DNA of 64,000 nucleotides, taken from Elusimicrobiota bacterium (lineage in GTDB: Bacteria > Elusimicrobiota > UBA8919). A program made the position numbers and the translations under genes. The stretch lies in assembly GCA_040757695.1 (NCBI GenBank), contig JBFLWK010000007.1:1-64000 (forward strand), in the 5' to 3' direction. Shown here in pieces: positions 50,751-59,834 of this stretch. The stretch's first letter is position 1. Every line of letters starts with the position of its first letter. Under the pieces are notes generated by a model that was not told the DNA's origin, searched no databases, and worked only from the letters and a program-made list of their open reading frames with translations.

Positions 50751-51851
50751 ATGGATAAAACATTACATCCTAAAATCGGTATTGTGCTGAAATTAGTAGT
50801 TGCACAACTGGCATTCTTCTTTGTGCTGGTTGTTATACTCGGTACAATTATGTATTTCTATCAGAAAGATGTCTTGATGGAACAGTTTTTTGCGAATGCT
50901 AAAACAATTGTCCAGAGTTATGCATATGCCTGTGGTGATGCGAAAGAAGCCAAAGATGACCTGCAACTTCTTGCATATATTGACAGGATAAAAAAACTAC
51001 CGGATGTTATACAGTCGGCTATTTTAGACCCGGAAATGAAAGTCCAAATTCATACTGAAAAAGCAGAAATAGGTAAAATTATGCAAGGTGACCCTATATC
51101 AGTCAAAATTGTTACATCAAACGATTTCCTTGTCCAGACATATCCCGGTGTTGGCGGTGAGATATATGTTTTTTCAATGCCGATATTTGTAAATATGAAA
51201 AAAGTAGCATTTCTGCGAATAGATTTTGCATCACAAACTATAGGACATATCATGGATGCTTACAGTGAGCGGGCAGTTTTAGTAATAATTCTGATGCTGG
51301 CACTTGTCGCAGTCGGTGTTTATGCTGTCTCGTTTAATGTTGGCAAAGGTATTACCGGATTAACAGCGCTTTCAGAAGCGATTGCGACTGAAAAGTTTGA
51401 TGAAACAGTGTTAAAGAATACAGGCAAAAGGAAGGATGAAATCGGTGCATTAGCAAATACACTAGCCCGAATGATGGAAACAGTCAGAACTAATTATGCT
51501 ACCTATAAGGAGAAACTTTCATATACACAGCTAAGATTCTACCATTTTTTGCAATCTATCGGCAGATATTTTACAAAAGGTGTTATATTCTTAGACCAGG
51601 ATAATAAAATCATCTACATAAATACACCAGCATGTGCAATACTTTCTACAACTGCCGATGATAATATAGGCAGACATATCTTAGAAATTAACAAAAATGC
51701 TGAACTGATGGAAATGCTTTCTGCCTCGCTAACAAAACCCAACCAGATAATGAAAACAGAACTTGTCAGTTTGAAAACTTCTGCCGCAGTTACAACTGTT
51801 CAAGAAGAAACCACAAATGAAGTTATCGGTATTATTATCGTGTTTTATTAG
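50751..51851 (+). CDS. Membrane sensor-like protein with HAMP and PAS domains
   Basis: 366 residues. Transmembrane helices near 17-40 and 175-198 flank an extracytoplasmic domain of about 130 residues. A HAMP-like segment follows (GLTALSEAIATEKFD, KRKDEIGALANTLARMMETV), then a PAS-like domain (GVIFLDQDNKIIYINTPACA). No kinase, cyclase or methyl-accepting output is present, so it is a sensor without its own output or a regulator of the Tad machinery. Ends by overlapping the next gene by 35 bases. Confidence 0.75.
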   Translation: MDKTLHPKIGIVLKLVVAQLAFFFVLVVILGTIMYFYQKDVLMEQFFANAKTIVQSYAYACGDAKEAKDDLQLLAYIDRIKKLPDVIQSAILDPEMKVQIHTEKAEIGKIMQGDPISVKIVTSNDFLVQTYPGVGGEIYVFSMPIFVNMKKVAFLRIDFASQTIGHIMDAYSERAVLVIILMLALVAVGVYAVSFNVGKGITGLTALSEAIATEKFDETVLKNTGKRKDEIGALANTLARMMETVRTNYATYKEKLSYTQLRFYHFLQSIGRYFTKGVIFLDQDNKIIYINTPACAILSTTADDNIGRHILEINKNAELMEMLSASLTKPNQIMKTELVSLKTSAAVTTVQEETTNEVIGIIIVFY

Positions 51852-52776
51852 AAACGCGAAACAGACACAAAACATTACGCAGAACAGACACAGAACTATA
51901 ACGCTGATTTTTATCTGCGTAATCTGTGTTTTCATCTGTGTTTATCTGTGGTCTGACGAAAATGTGGCTATTTACGACGAATCAGACGAATCTCAACAGG
52001 TTCAAAAAACCAATTCTATAAAAAAAGAGATAAAGAATCTTTATAGAAGTGCAGAACGATTCAAGAAAAAGAAAAAAATACTATCCGCAGTTGAGAAGTA
52101 CAAAAAAATACTTGAAATAGAACCTGAACATAAAAAAGCACAATTACGATTGTCGGATATTTATACAGAACTTAAATATAAACTTGATGAAAAGATTTTA
52201 TACAAAAGCGAAGATGTATATTACAATCAGAGTATACTGTATTTTATAAATGATGATTTGACAGCTGCTATCAACGAGTGGGGCAAATGTCTGGCAATCA
52301 CACCCGGAAATGATGAAGTAAAGAAATTTTTGAACAAGACAAAAGAGTTACTCGCACAGGAATATCAACTTAAAAAACAACAGGATAAAGAAGCGAAAAT
52401 AAAAAAACTGCTTGAAGAAGGTATAGAACTGTTTAATGCTGAAAAATACGATGAATCAGCAGAAAAATTTCAAGCGATAATAAAACTTACACCAAGACAT
52501 ATCCTGGCAACATTCTATCTTGAAGAAATCAATGATATAAAAAGCACACCTGCTAAAGCCCAGGTTAGAAAAAAAACTGTACGCAAAGAGCCGGAAGTAA
52601 TTAAAATTGATTATGAAAAAGCAGACGAATTCTATAACCAGGGCTTGAAAGAATACGCCGCAGGGCATCTCTCGGAAGCGATTGAATTATGGAAAGTATG
52701 TCTGAAGTATAACCCTGCACACGAGAAAGCAAGAGTAAATATAGAAAAAGCAAAATCAGCAATAAGGAAAGAATGA
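51817..52776 (+). CDS. Membrane-anchored TPR protein with repeat-encoded N-terminus
   Basis: 319 residues. The N-terminal helix (about 28-44, TLIFICVICVFICVYLW) is encoded by ATCTGCGTAATCTGTG spacer words that also form a hairpin with the preceding ACAGACACAAAAC words. The rest is coiled coil and TPR units (KILEIEPEHKKAQLRLSDIY, ECLAITPGN-like WGKCLAITPGND, EGIELFNAEKYDESAEKFQ). The last 50 residues (KADEFYNQGLKEYAAGHLSE) match the end of the following protein. Role in the Tad cluster is unknown; such TPR proteins often aid pilotin or secretin assembly. Confidence 0.78.
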   Translation: MKLSVLLSCFIRNAKQTQNITQNRHRTITLIFICVICVFICVYLWSDENVAIYDESDESQQVQKTNSIKKEIKNLYRSAERFKKKKKILSAVEKYKKILEIEPEHKKAQLRLSDIYTELKYKLDEKILYKSEDVYYNQSILYFINDDLTAAINEWGKCLAITPGNDEVKKFLNKTKELLAQEYQLKKQQDKEAKIKKLLEEGIELFNAEKYDESAEKFQAIIKLTPRHILATFYLEEINDIKSTPAKAQVRKKTVRKEPEVIKIDYEKADEFYNQGLKEYAAGHLSEAIELWKVCLKYNPAHEKARVNIEKAKSAIRKE

Positions 52777-54113
52777 GAAAAGCAATTAAAAATGACGCTA
52801 CGCTAAAATTAAAAGTTAAAAATTATGGATTGTTTTTAGCATTCATTTTTCATTTTATATTTTTAATTTTTAATTACATTTACGGCGTTTGGGCAGACCA
52901 TATCGTTATATCTGAACTGGCAACAGGCAGTACACATTCGCCTAAAGATGAATTTATAGAACTCTATAACCCTACTGGCAAAACAATAGATATTTCAGAA
53001 TGGCGGATTCAGTATAAAGGTACCGGTGAAAAACAAAACTGGGTATCCAAAGCAGTAATACCTTCGGATACAAAAATCGCTGCTTATAGTTTTTATCTTA
53101 TCGCAAATACAGAACCTAATTATTCAGGTTGTAAAGCGGATTTAACAAGAGATTATCCCTGGGGATTGCTTACTGAAGAGGGCTCAATCCGTATAATTGA
53201 TTATAATGGGCAGGAAATTGATAAAATCGGCTATGGAATAAACGCAATAGAGTGTGAAAATGCACCTGTAGAAAATGATGGTGTAAGTTTAGCAAGACAA
53301 AATTATGGGGTTGATACTGACGATAATAAGAATGATTTTGTCGCAACCAAAAAACGAACACCTCAAAACTCTGCATCAATTCCACAGATGCCTGAATCAA
53401 CTGTCTATTCCGATTCTGCTATCGCCCGACATCCATCCGGTTCCAAAATACATCAAATAAAACAGGAAAAAGAATTAGAATGCGAGTCGTTATACAGGGA
53501 TGCAAAAGCAGACTGGCGTGATAATAAAATTTTTGATTGTATAGAAAAGTTAAAAAAAATTGGAGAACTAGACCCTAAAAACAATTCTGCTAAAAATGAA
53601 TTACAGGGAATCCCAAAAAAAATTAAAGAAGATCTTGAAAAAAAGAATTTGGTCGGTCGCGACCAGTTTTATGGCGAGGCAGTATTGTATTATCTTAATA
53701 ACGATTATAAATCGGCTGCTACAAACCTGAAAAAAATTTTGATACTAACACCTGAAAATGCTGAAATCAAACAATGGTATGAAAAAATAAGCGCCCTAAT
53801 CCCACCTGAAAAAAATATACCACTTTCACCACCTCCACCAGTAGTTGAAAAACCACAAGCCCAACCACACCCCACCCAACCTAAACCAGCAAAAGTCAAA
53901 AAACCTTCTACAACACCTGTTATCTCTCAACCAACCTCTGCCAAAAAGGATATTGAAAAAGCAGAAGAGTACTATAATAACGGCTTGAAAGAATACTCGG
54001 CAGGATATATATCAAAAGCGATTGAACTCTGGGAAATGTGTCTGAAATATGCACCCAACCACGAACGAGCAAAAAACGCATTAGCTAAAGCAAAAAAAAC
54101 ATTAAAAAAATGA
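52773..54113 (+). CDS. Lamin-tail-domain and TPR protein
   Basis: 446 residues. After a signal-like segment encoded by CATTTTTCATTTTATATTTT words comes a lamin-tail (LTD) domain (about 45-165: ISELATGSTHSPKDEFIELY, NPTGKTIDISEWRIQYKG). TPR and coiled-coil segments follow (235-340), then a Pro-rich linker and a C-terminal TPR pair (KAEEYYNNGLKEYSAGYISK) homologous to the end of the previous gene. Probably exported to the periplasm or surface. The start overlaps the upstream stop (ATGA). Confidence 0.8.
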   Translation: MRKAIKNDATLKLKVKNYGLFLAFIFHFIFLIFNYIYGVWADHIVISELATGSTHSPKDEFIELYNPTGKTIDISEWRIQYKGTGEKQNWVSKAVIPSDTKIAAYSFYLIANTEPNYSGCKADLTRDYPWGLLTEEGSIRIIDYNGQEIDKIGYGINAIECENAPVENDGVSLARQNYGVDTDDNKNDFVATKKRTPQNSASIPQMPESTVYSDSAIARHPSGSKIHQIKQEKELECESLYRDAKADWRDNKIFDCIEKLKKIGELDPKNNSAKNELQGIPKKIKEDLEKKNLVGRDQFYGEAVLYYLNNDYKSAATNLKKILILTPENAEIKQWYEKISALIPPEKNIPLSPPPPVVEKPQAQPHPTQPKPAKVKKPSTTPVISQPTSAKKDIEKAEEYYNNGLKEYSAGYISKAIELWEMCLKYAPNHERAKNALAKAKKTLKK

Positions 54114-54505
54114 AACTATACAATCTGACAAAAAACAGAATTGTTATTGATAACTTGAAAATTGCTGAAAAGTTTTCAGAACGATTAAAAGGGCTTTTAG
54201 GCAAGCAGAATATAGAACTAACTGAAGGGCTTCTGATAAAAAACTGTAACTGTATCCATATGTTTTTTATGAAGTTCCCGATAGATGCAGTTTTCTTGAG
54301 AACGGAACGCAGAACAGACACGGAACATAACACGGAACAGACGCAGAACAAAACTATTTACAAAACGGTAAAAATTCTGTATAATATAAAACCATGGCAG
54401 ATATGTCTGCCTGTAAGGACTGCGGATTCGGTTTTAGAAATTCAAGCACAGCATTCTAAAAACATAGTTTCAGTCACCGATAAACTAAAAATTATGGAGG
54501 AATAG
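54110..54505 (+). CDS. DUF192 protein with repeat insertion
   Basis: 131 residues. DUF192 features: TKNRIVIDNLKIAEKFSERL, KGLLGK, the CIHMFFMKFPIDAVFL core, and NIKPWQICLPVRTADSVLEI. Between the VFL and KILYNIKPW segments, where the family has a short turn, about sixteen residues (RTERRTDTEHNTEQTQ) are encoded by CGGAACACAGACAC-type repeat words at 54301-54350. Four-base overlap with the upstream gene. Family function is not known. Confidence 0.82.
   Translation: MKLYNLTKNRIVIDNLKIAEKFSERLKGLLGKQNIELTEGLLIKNCNCIHMFFMKFPIDAVFLRTERRTDTEHNTEQTQNKTIYKTVKILYNIKPWQICLPVRTADSVLEIQAQHSKNIVSVTDKLKIMEE
54301..54350 (+). repeat. CAGAACAGACACGGAA word array inside DUF192 gene
   Basis: ACGCAGAACAGACACGGAAC, ACACGGAACAGACGCAGAAC; the same words (ACGCAGAACAGACACAGAAC) precede the membrane helix of the gene at 51817. 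Confidence 0.8.
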
Positions 54506-55455
54506 TGAATACAAAAAGGTGGTTATGTGATTATGTGATTAAGTGGTTAGTAAACTTCAGGTGGTTAAGTGGCTATGTGGTTAAGTGGTTTGTATTTACT
54601 ATTCACTTATCCACTTATCCACTTATTCAATGTCTTTACTGCGAAGGCACACCAACAGTTGTAAAAACAATTACTGACGAATCATCGTCTGACGATTTAT
54701 CTGCACTTAATGAAATCAATAAAAAGAAAGATAAACTTGTCCATATTGCAGTTGAAGTAGTTGAGATAAAAAATGAACAGGCAAGATTGCTTGGTGTAAA
54801 ATGGGTTGATACTGTTCGGGTAGGCGAAGTGGCACATACTGAAGAAGGACGAGTGCCTGCTACACTACCGGATATCCCGGCGCTTTTTAAAGTTGGTGAA
54901 TTTGCACGCTGGACATCGCTTTCTGCGGATATAAGACTGTTGATTGGTAAAGGTGCCGCACGATTATTAGCAAAACCTAAACTGATTGCAAAATCAGAAA
55001 CAAATGCCTCATTCACCGTCGGTGGTGAAGTGCCATATGCTGTGATGACGCAGGATGGTGGTGTGGATATAGAATGGAAAGAATACGGCACCCGTGTTAA
55101 TCTCGTTCCGACAGTGCTTGATAATAACCAGATAGGGCTTTCTATCTTTACAGATGTGTCTGATTTAGACGAAACACGCGGTGTAACAGTTTCCGGTATA
55201 GACCTGCCTGCAATAATTACACGGAAAGCATCCTCGTCAGTAATTTTGCGAGATGGCGAAACGCTCGCACTCGCAGGTTTAGAGAAAAATTTTAAAGAAG
55301 AAATAACCATGGGAATACCGCTTCTATCGGATATACCTGTTTTAGGACATCTGTTTTCACATAAGTATTTTAATGATATAAAAACAACCGTTGTTATATT
55401 CATAACACCAACAATTGTTAAAGAAGGTACACCAATAGAAAAAACACCATACTGA
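54505..55455 (+). CDS. Secretin-domain protein (CpaC/RcpA or GspD type), short
   Basis: 316 residues from a GTG overlapping the upstream TAG. The secretin core (about 90-305) is clear: VAVEVVEIKNEQARLLGVKW-like start, LAKPKLIAKSETNASFTVGG, GTRVNLVPTVLDNNQIGL, SSVILRDGETLALAGL and IPLLSDIPVLGHLFSHKYF. The N-terminal N-domains of a normal secretin are absent. The first 45 residues come from GGTTATGTGATTATGTGATT words, giving Trp/Val/Tyr-rich membrane sequence ending LIQCLYC. It should form the outer-membrane pore of the Tad system. Confidence 0.83.
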   Translation: MNTKRWLCDYVIKWLVNFRWLSGYVVKWFVFTIHLSTYPLIQCLYCEGTPTVVKTITDESSSDDLSALNEINKKKDKLVHIAVEVVEIKNEQARLLGVKWVDTVRVGEVAHTEEGRVPATLPDIPALFKVGEFARWTSLSADIRLLIGKGAARLLAKPKLIAKSETNASFTVGGEVPYAVMTQDGGVDIEWKEYGTRVNLVPTVLDNNQIGLSIFTDVSDLDETRGVTVSGIDLPAIITRKASSSVILRDGETLALAGLEKNFKEEITMGIPLLSDIPVLGHLFSHKYFNDIKTTVVIFITPTIVKEGTPIEKTPY

Positions 55456-55527
55456 GAGAGGCAATTAAAAATTAAAAATGCTTTCTACCACAATTTTACA
55501 TTTTACATTTTACATTTTTAATTGATT
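55456..55527. repeat. AATTAAAAAT-type inverted repeat
   Basis: GGCAATTAAAAATTAAAAAT, central TGCTTTCTACCACAATTTTA and CATTTTTAATTGATTCT; near-identical to 49688-49769. Confidence 0.9.
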
Positions 55528-55533
55528 CTATTT

Positions 55534-57351
55534 ATGGCACAGGTAATTGGCAAGAAAAAATCATGTAAAGAGATTTTGGTAGATAAAAAGATTCTAACCG
55601 AAGAACAACTATCACAAACTGATGCAGAGTTAAAAAAGAGTGGTGTGCTTTTTCAGCAGGCAGTTGTAGATTTGAAACTGGTTGACAAAGGGCAGGTGCT
55701 GAAACTGCTATCATCTGAATGGGCGGTTAAAGCGATTGATTTATCAGTGATGGATATAGACCCGGATGTTGTTAAAATTATACCGAAACAATCCGCAAAA
55801 AGATATAATGCAGTCCCGTTTGCAAAAGAAGAAAATATCCTGTTTGTCGCAATGGCAGAACCACGTGATTTGTTCGCAATTGAAGATATAAACTTGAGAA
55901 CCGGTTTCCAGGTTCAGCCCTATTTAGCACTGCCTGAAGATATAAAAAATGTGCTTGATAAAGTCTATGGGGTTGAAGAAGCAGTTGCAATACCTGAAGT
56001 TGAAGAAGAAAGCGAAAAAGTAGAATCTGTTTCTGCCGCAGACCTCGGCGAGGATGCCAAAGAACTTACCGCAGAACTTTTAGCAGGCTTAGAAACTGGC
56101 GACGAAGTCCAGGTTGATAAGGGTATGGAAGAGGCAACCGATATTATGCAGGTAGATACTTCAGCGCCTGAAGTTGAAAAATTAGTGAATGCGATAATTC
56201 TGGAAGCAATCCGGCTGAAAGCGTCTGATATACATATTGAGCCGTTTGAGAAACGGCTGCTTGTAAGATTCCGCGTGGATGGTCTATTACGGCGTGCATC
56301 GTTTAAGATACCTTTATCGTTCAAGCAGGCACTTATCGCGAAAATAAAAATTATGACTGGTTCTATGAACCTTACAGAACGACGCATCCCACAGGATGGC
56401 AGAATTCAGGTAAAAGCCAAAGGTAAGCCGTTAGAATTCCGTGTGAATATAGTGCCGACTGTTTACGGTGAAAGCGCAGTAATGCGAATCCTTGACCGCT
56501 CCGGCTCGTCTGCAAAACTGGAACAACTTGGTTTCTTGCCGGATACAATGGAGAAATTTCTGGCAGCGCTTGAAGTGCCTTACGGGCTGATACTTGTTTG
56601 CGGTCCCACAGGCAGTGGGAAATCATACACGCTATCCGCTGCACTTGCCGCTGTAAAAGATCCGGCAGAAAAAATACTGACTGCTGAAAACCCAGTTGAA
56701 TACAATCTTGATGGCGTTATGCAGGTGCCGGTCAACCCTGACTTAAAAATGGGCGATAAGGTGTTTGATTTCGCAATGGCGCTGCGCGCATTCTTACGAC
56801 AGGATCCTGATGTAATTATGGTTGGCGAAATCCGCGACCAGGAAACTGCACAGATAGCGATGGAAGCCGCAATGACCGGGCATTTGGTGCTGTCAACACT
56901 CCATACAAATGATGCACCATCAGCAATTTCGCGTCTATCAGAAATGGGTGTTCATACATATCTTACTGCGAATACTGTTGAGGCGATTCTTGCGCAGCGG
57001 CTTATCGGGACACTCTGCAAAAATTGTAAAGAACCTGAGCCGAGTCCACCTGATGATTTAAAGAAAGCACTGGATGACCATAAAATTGATTATTCAAATG
57101 CGACATTTATGAAACCACATCAAGGTGGCTGTCCCAAATGCGGCTCTCGAGGTATGAAAGGTAGAACCGCAATCCACGAACTATTAAAAATGGACGATGA
57201 GTTGCGTCGGTTCTGTATAAAAGAGGTATCAGTCGGGCCTATCAGAGATATGGCAAAAAAACACGGGATGCGAACACTGGTTGAAGATGGGCTTGTAAAG
57301 GTTACAATGGGAATTACAACATATGAAGAAATAATGGCAGCCGCCACATAG
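55534..57351 (+). CDS. PilB/GspE-type assembly ATPase
   Basis: 605 residues from ATG 55534. An MshEN-type N-terminal domain (about 1-150: SCKEILVDKKILTEEQLSQT, VPFAKEENILFVAMAEP) is followed by the ATPase: ASDIHIEPFEKRLLVRFRVD, Walker A VCGPTGSGKSYTLSA, ENPVEYNLDGVMQVPVN, Walker B DPDVIMVGEIRDQETAQIAM, and MTGHLVLSTLHTNDAPSA. A zinc module with CKNCKEP and CPKCGSRG is near the C-terminus. It powers pilus or type II secretion assembly. The co-occurrence with CpaF gives two assembly ATPases in one cluster. Confidence 0.92.
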   Translation: MAQVIGKKKSCKEILVDKKILTEEQLSQTDAELKKSGVLFQQAVVDLKLVDKGQVLKLLSSEWAVKAIDLSVMDIDPDVVKIIPKQSAKRYNAVPFAKEENILFVAMAEPRDLFAIEDINLRTGFQVQPYLALPEDIKNVLDKVYGVEEAVAIPEVEEESEKVESVSAADLGEDAKELTAELLAGLETGDEVQVDKGMEEATDIMQVDTSAPEVEKLVNAIILEAIRLKASDIHIEPFEKRLLVRFRVDGLLRRASFKIPLSFKQALIAKIKIMTGSMNLTERRIPQDGRIQVKAKGKPLEFRVNIVPTVYGESAVMRILDRSGSSAKLEQLGFLPDTMEKFLAALEVPYGLILVCGPTGSGKSYTLSAALAAVKDPAEKILTAENPVEYNLDGVMQVPVNPDLKMGDKVFDFAMALRAFLRQDPDVIMVGEIRDQETAQIAMEAAMTGHLVLSTLHTNDAPSAISRLSEMGVHTYLTANTVEAILAQRLIGTLCKNCKEPEPSPPDDLKKALDDHKIDYSNATFMKPHQGGCPKCGSRGMKGRTAIHELLKMDDELRRFCIKEVSVGPIRDMAKKHGMRTLVEDGLVKVTMGITTYEEIMAAAT

Positions 57352-57352
57352 A

Positions 57353-57455
57353 GGCAGTGATAAACAAGTGGATAAGTGGTTAGTGGTTAGTAATGTCATT
57401 GCGAGAGCAATCCATCACTTAATCACCTAATCACTTAATCACTTAATCACTGATG
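57353..57455. repeat. AAGTGGTTAG / AATCACTTA inverted repeat
   Basis: CAGTGATAAACAAGTGGATAA on the left, TCACTTAATCACTTAATCAC and ACTGATG on the right, with an AATGTCATTGCGAGAGCAAT insert in the centre. Ends six bases before the next ATG. Confidence 0.85.
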
Positions 57456-57460
57456 TTAAA

Positions 57461-58606
57461 ATGCCCAAATGCCCTAAATGCGGGTTCATATTCAGGTCTG
57501 ATAAATGTCCCCGCTGTGGAATAACTGCGGATACCAAAATTGAACCGCTTGTAGAGAAAAAACCGGAACCAGCTGCGGTTTCTATGAAAGATTCCGAGTA
57601 TACTGACTTTTTTGAAATAGCCAAAACAATCGCGTCTACATCAGATGTTGATGCGATACTCAAGAAAATAGGTGCAGCTGCAGAAAAATTTACAAATACA
57701 ATGGCATCTTCTATTATGCTGTTAGATGATGACAAAAAAAATCTGTATTTCAAAATAGCCAGTGGCGATAAAGGTGCGATACTGACAAAATTAAAAGTGC
57801 CCGTTGGCGAAGGTATTGCAGGCTGGGTTGCCCAGCATTGTGAGCCACTTATTGTGCAGGATGTAGCAAAAGATACGCGATTCACCGGCAAAATTGATTC
57901 AGAAAGCGGGTTTGTAACAAAATCAATACTATGTGTACCGCTGATTGTCAATACTGAACTCGTCGGTATCGCAGAGGTGCTTAATAAAATTGATGGTTCG
58001 CCTTTTACAGAAACGGATAAATCAATACTGATAGGGCTGGCTAATTTCGCTGCAGTCGCTATTGTGAATGCAAGAAATATATCAGACCAGCAGAATTTTT
58101 TTGCGAATGTTTTTGAAATACTCATAAATGCGTTTGAATCAAAAGACCGACGGTTTTCAGGACATTCATTCAAAGTGGCACAAATCTCTACCGCAATTGC
58201 CCGAGAACTTAAAATAGAAGGTTCACAGTATAAAGATATCTATTACGCAGCAATCCTGCACGATGTCGGCTTCATAATTCAACCTGAGTATTCTATTGTA
58301 GAACACCGCACTGATAAACTCCATCCTGTCAATGGCTACGAGATGATAAAAAATATAAATCTGCTGAAGAATTCTGCAGATTTAATAAAATATCATCACC
58401 TGAACTATGATGGTTCCGGTTTTCCAGAAGGGCTCAAGAAAGACGAAATCCCACTCGGTAGCCGTATCATTTCGCTTGTAGAATCAGTTGAAGATATGCA
58501 TCTCGCTGGGATATCAGACGCCAAAATCAGACAGAATATAGAAACACAAAAAGATATCAAATATGACCCCGTCATAGCGGATATCTATTTGAAAATCAGT
58601 GAATAA
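57461..58606 (+). CDS. Zinc-ribbon, GAF and HD-GYP-like phosphodiesterase
   Basis: 381 residues. Residues 1-27 form a zinc ribbon (CPKCGF and CPRCGI). A GAF domain covers about 50-205 (GEGIAGWVAQHCEPLIVQDV, CVPLIVNTELVG). The C-terminal HD domain has GHSFKVAQIS, LHDVGF, HPVNGYEMIK and HHLNYDGSGFPEG, close to HD-GYP with GYP changed to GFP. HD-GYP enzymes hydrolyse c-di-GMP, which often controls pili; activity here is inferred. No SD; a repeat abuts the start. Confidence 0.87.
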   Translation: MPKCPKCGFIFRSDKCPRCGITADTKIEPLVEKKPEPAAVSMKDSEYTDFFEIAKTIASTSDVDAILKKIGAAAEKFTNTMASSIMLLDDDKKNLYFKIASGDKGAILTKLKVPVGEGIAGWVAQHCEPLIVQDVAKDTRFTGKIDSESGFVTKSILCVPLIVNTELVGIAEVLNKIDGSPFTETDKSILIGLANFAAVAIVNARNISDQQNFFANVFEILINAFESKDRRFSGHSFKVAQISTAIARELKIEGSQYKDIYYAAILHDVGFIIQPEYSIVEHRTDKLHPVNGYEMIKNINLLKNSADLIKYHHLNYDGSGFPEGLKKDEIPLGSRIISLVESVEDMHLAGISDAKIRQNIETQKDIKYDPVIADIYLKISE

Positions 58607-58708
58607 AAGCAGGTTAAAGGTTAAAGGTTAAAGGTTAAAGGTTAAAATGTTCTGCTGTAATTTTAATTTTAACCTTTAATTTTAACCTGTCATTTATACC
58701 TTTAACCT
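58607..58708. repeat. AGGTTAAAGG inverted repeat
   Basis: Four tandem GGTTAAA words after CAGGTTAAA on the left; AATTTTAACC, TTTAACCTGTC and ACCTTTAACCTG on the right. Ends eleven bases before nadA. Confidence 0.9.
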
Positions 58709-58718
58709 GATTTTTTTT

Positions 58719-59633
58719 ATGGATTTAATTGAAGAAATCAATCGGCTTAAAGTAGAAAAAAAAGCGGTAATCCTATCACATAATTATCAACTACCGGAGA
58801 TTCAGGATATCGCTGATTTCGTTGGTGATTCGCTAGAATTATCACGAACCGCAGCCGCTACAAACGCAAAAATTATTGTATTTTGTGGTGTTCATTTTAT
58901 GGCTGAAACCGCCAAGATATTATCACCAATGAAAACAGTGATTCTGCCTGATTTAAGAAGCGGCTGCCCGCTTGCCAATATGGTTAGCACAGAAGATGTC
59001 CAAAAACTGCGTCAGCAACATCCGAATGCTACATTTGTCTGTTATATAAATACTTCCGCAGATGTCAAAGCAGAATGTGATATATGCTGTACATCCAGTA
59101 ATGCAGTAGATGTTGTCAATAGTGTCAACACGGAAAAAGTGGTGTTTCTGCCCGACCGAAATCTCGGTAATTATGTTGCTAAACAGACCACTAAGAAGAT
59201 GATAATCTACAATGGCTTCTGCCCAATACACGAGAATCTCAAAAAAGAAGATGTTGTTGGACTAAAAAACCAGTATCCTGATGCTAAATTTGTTGCACAT
59301 CCGGAATGCACTGCGGATATTTTAGAACTTGCAGATAAGGTTGCATCAACCAGTGGAATAATAAATTATGTAAAAACTAACCTGGCAAAACATTTTATTA
59401 TTGGTACTGAAACAGGTATTCTGCATCGGCTCAAAAAAGAGAATCCAGATAAGAATTTTATTCCCGCAGCCCCCACAATGTTCTGTCAGAATATGAAATA
59501 CAATAACATTGAATCGCTTTATAGTGCACTTGATAACGAGCAACCTGAAATAGAAGTGCCTGAACAAATCAGAGAAAAAGCATTCTTAACAATAGACAGA
59601 ATGCTCAAAAAGAGTTTAGAGTTTAGAGTTTAG
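58719..59633 (+). CDS. nadA: Quinolinate synthase
   Basis: 304 residues. Condenses iminoaspartate with dihydroxyacetone phosphate to quinolinate in NAD synthesis, using a [4Fe-4S] cluster. Motifs: ILSHNYQLPEIQDIADFVGD, VFCGVHFMAETAKIL, DLRSGCPLANM, VCYINTSADVKAE, SSNAVDVVNS, FLPDRNLG, HPECTADIL and an ETGILHRL segment. The three cluster cysteines are in SGCPLA, HPEC and the MFCQNM segment. Length matches the family. No nadB or nadC is nearby. The last residues come from AGAGTTT words. Confidence 0.95.
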   Translation: MDLIEEINRLKVEKKAVILSHNYQLPEIQDIADFVGDSLELSRTAAATNAKIIVFCGVHFMAETAKILSPMKTVILPDLRSGCPLANMVSTEDVQKLRQQHPNATFVCYINTSADVKAECDICCTSSNAVDVVNSVNTEKVVFLPDRNLGNYVAKQTTKKMIIYNGFCPIHENLKKEDVVGLKNQYPDAKFVAHPECTADILELADKVASTSGIINYVKTNLAKHFIIGTETGILHRLKKENPDKNFIPAAPTMFCQNMKYNNIESLYSALDNEQPEIEVPEQIREKAFLTIDRMLKKSLEFRV

Positions 59634-59648
59634 AATTTGTAGTATCCC

Positions 59649-59721
59649 GGGCTGTTAGCTCAACCGGTAGAGCAGGTCCCTCTTAAGGACAAGGTTACAG
59701 GTCCGACTCCTGTACAGCCCA
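59649..59721 (+). tRNA. tRNA-Lys (anticodon CTT)
   Basis: Cloverleaf: acceptor GGGCTGT with ACAGCCC, D-arm GCTC/GAGC, anticodon stem GGTCC/GGACA with loop CTCTTAA (one G-A mismatch at 27-43), T-arm ACAGG/CCTGT with loop TCCGACT, discriminator A. CCA is not encoded. Anticodon CTT reads AAG. Confidence 0.95.
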
Positions 59722-59834
59722 ATAAATATTGTAGTTTCACGCCCTTGGCGTGCTTGGCGTGATTGTATTGAAATTCCTCGTACATTTAAGCCTACCCCTT
59801 AAGGGGTAGGCTACAGAGCTAAATTGAATAGAAA
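59722..59834. repeat. Two palindromes downstream of the tRNA
   Basis: TCACGCC with GGCGTGA at 59737-59762, and a perfect 24-bp palindrome at 59789-59812 with core CTACCCCTTAAGGGGTAG. Either could fold in RNA, but no T-run follows, so terminator status is doubtful. Confidence 0.6.

Noticed and set aside
54636-55403. 255-codon minus-strand frame opposite the secretin gene
   Set aside because: Shadow of a conserved secretin domain; Ser/Thr-rich product without motifs. The same applies to the 244-codon frame at 57439-58173 and the 255-codon frame at 22843-23610.
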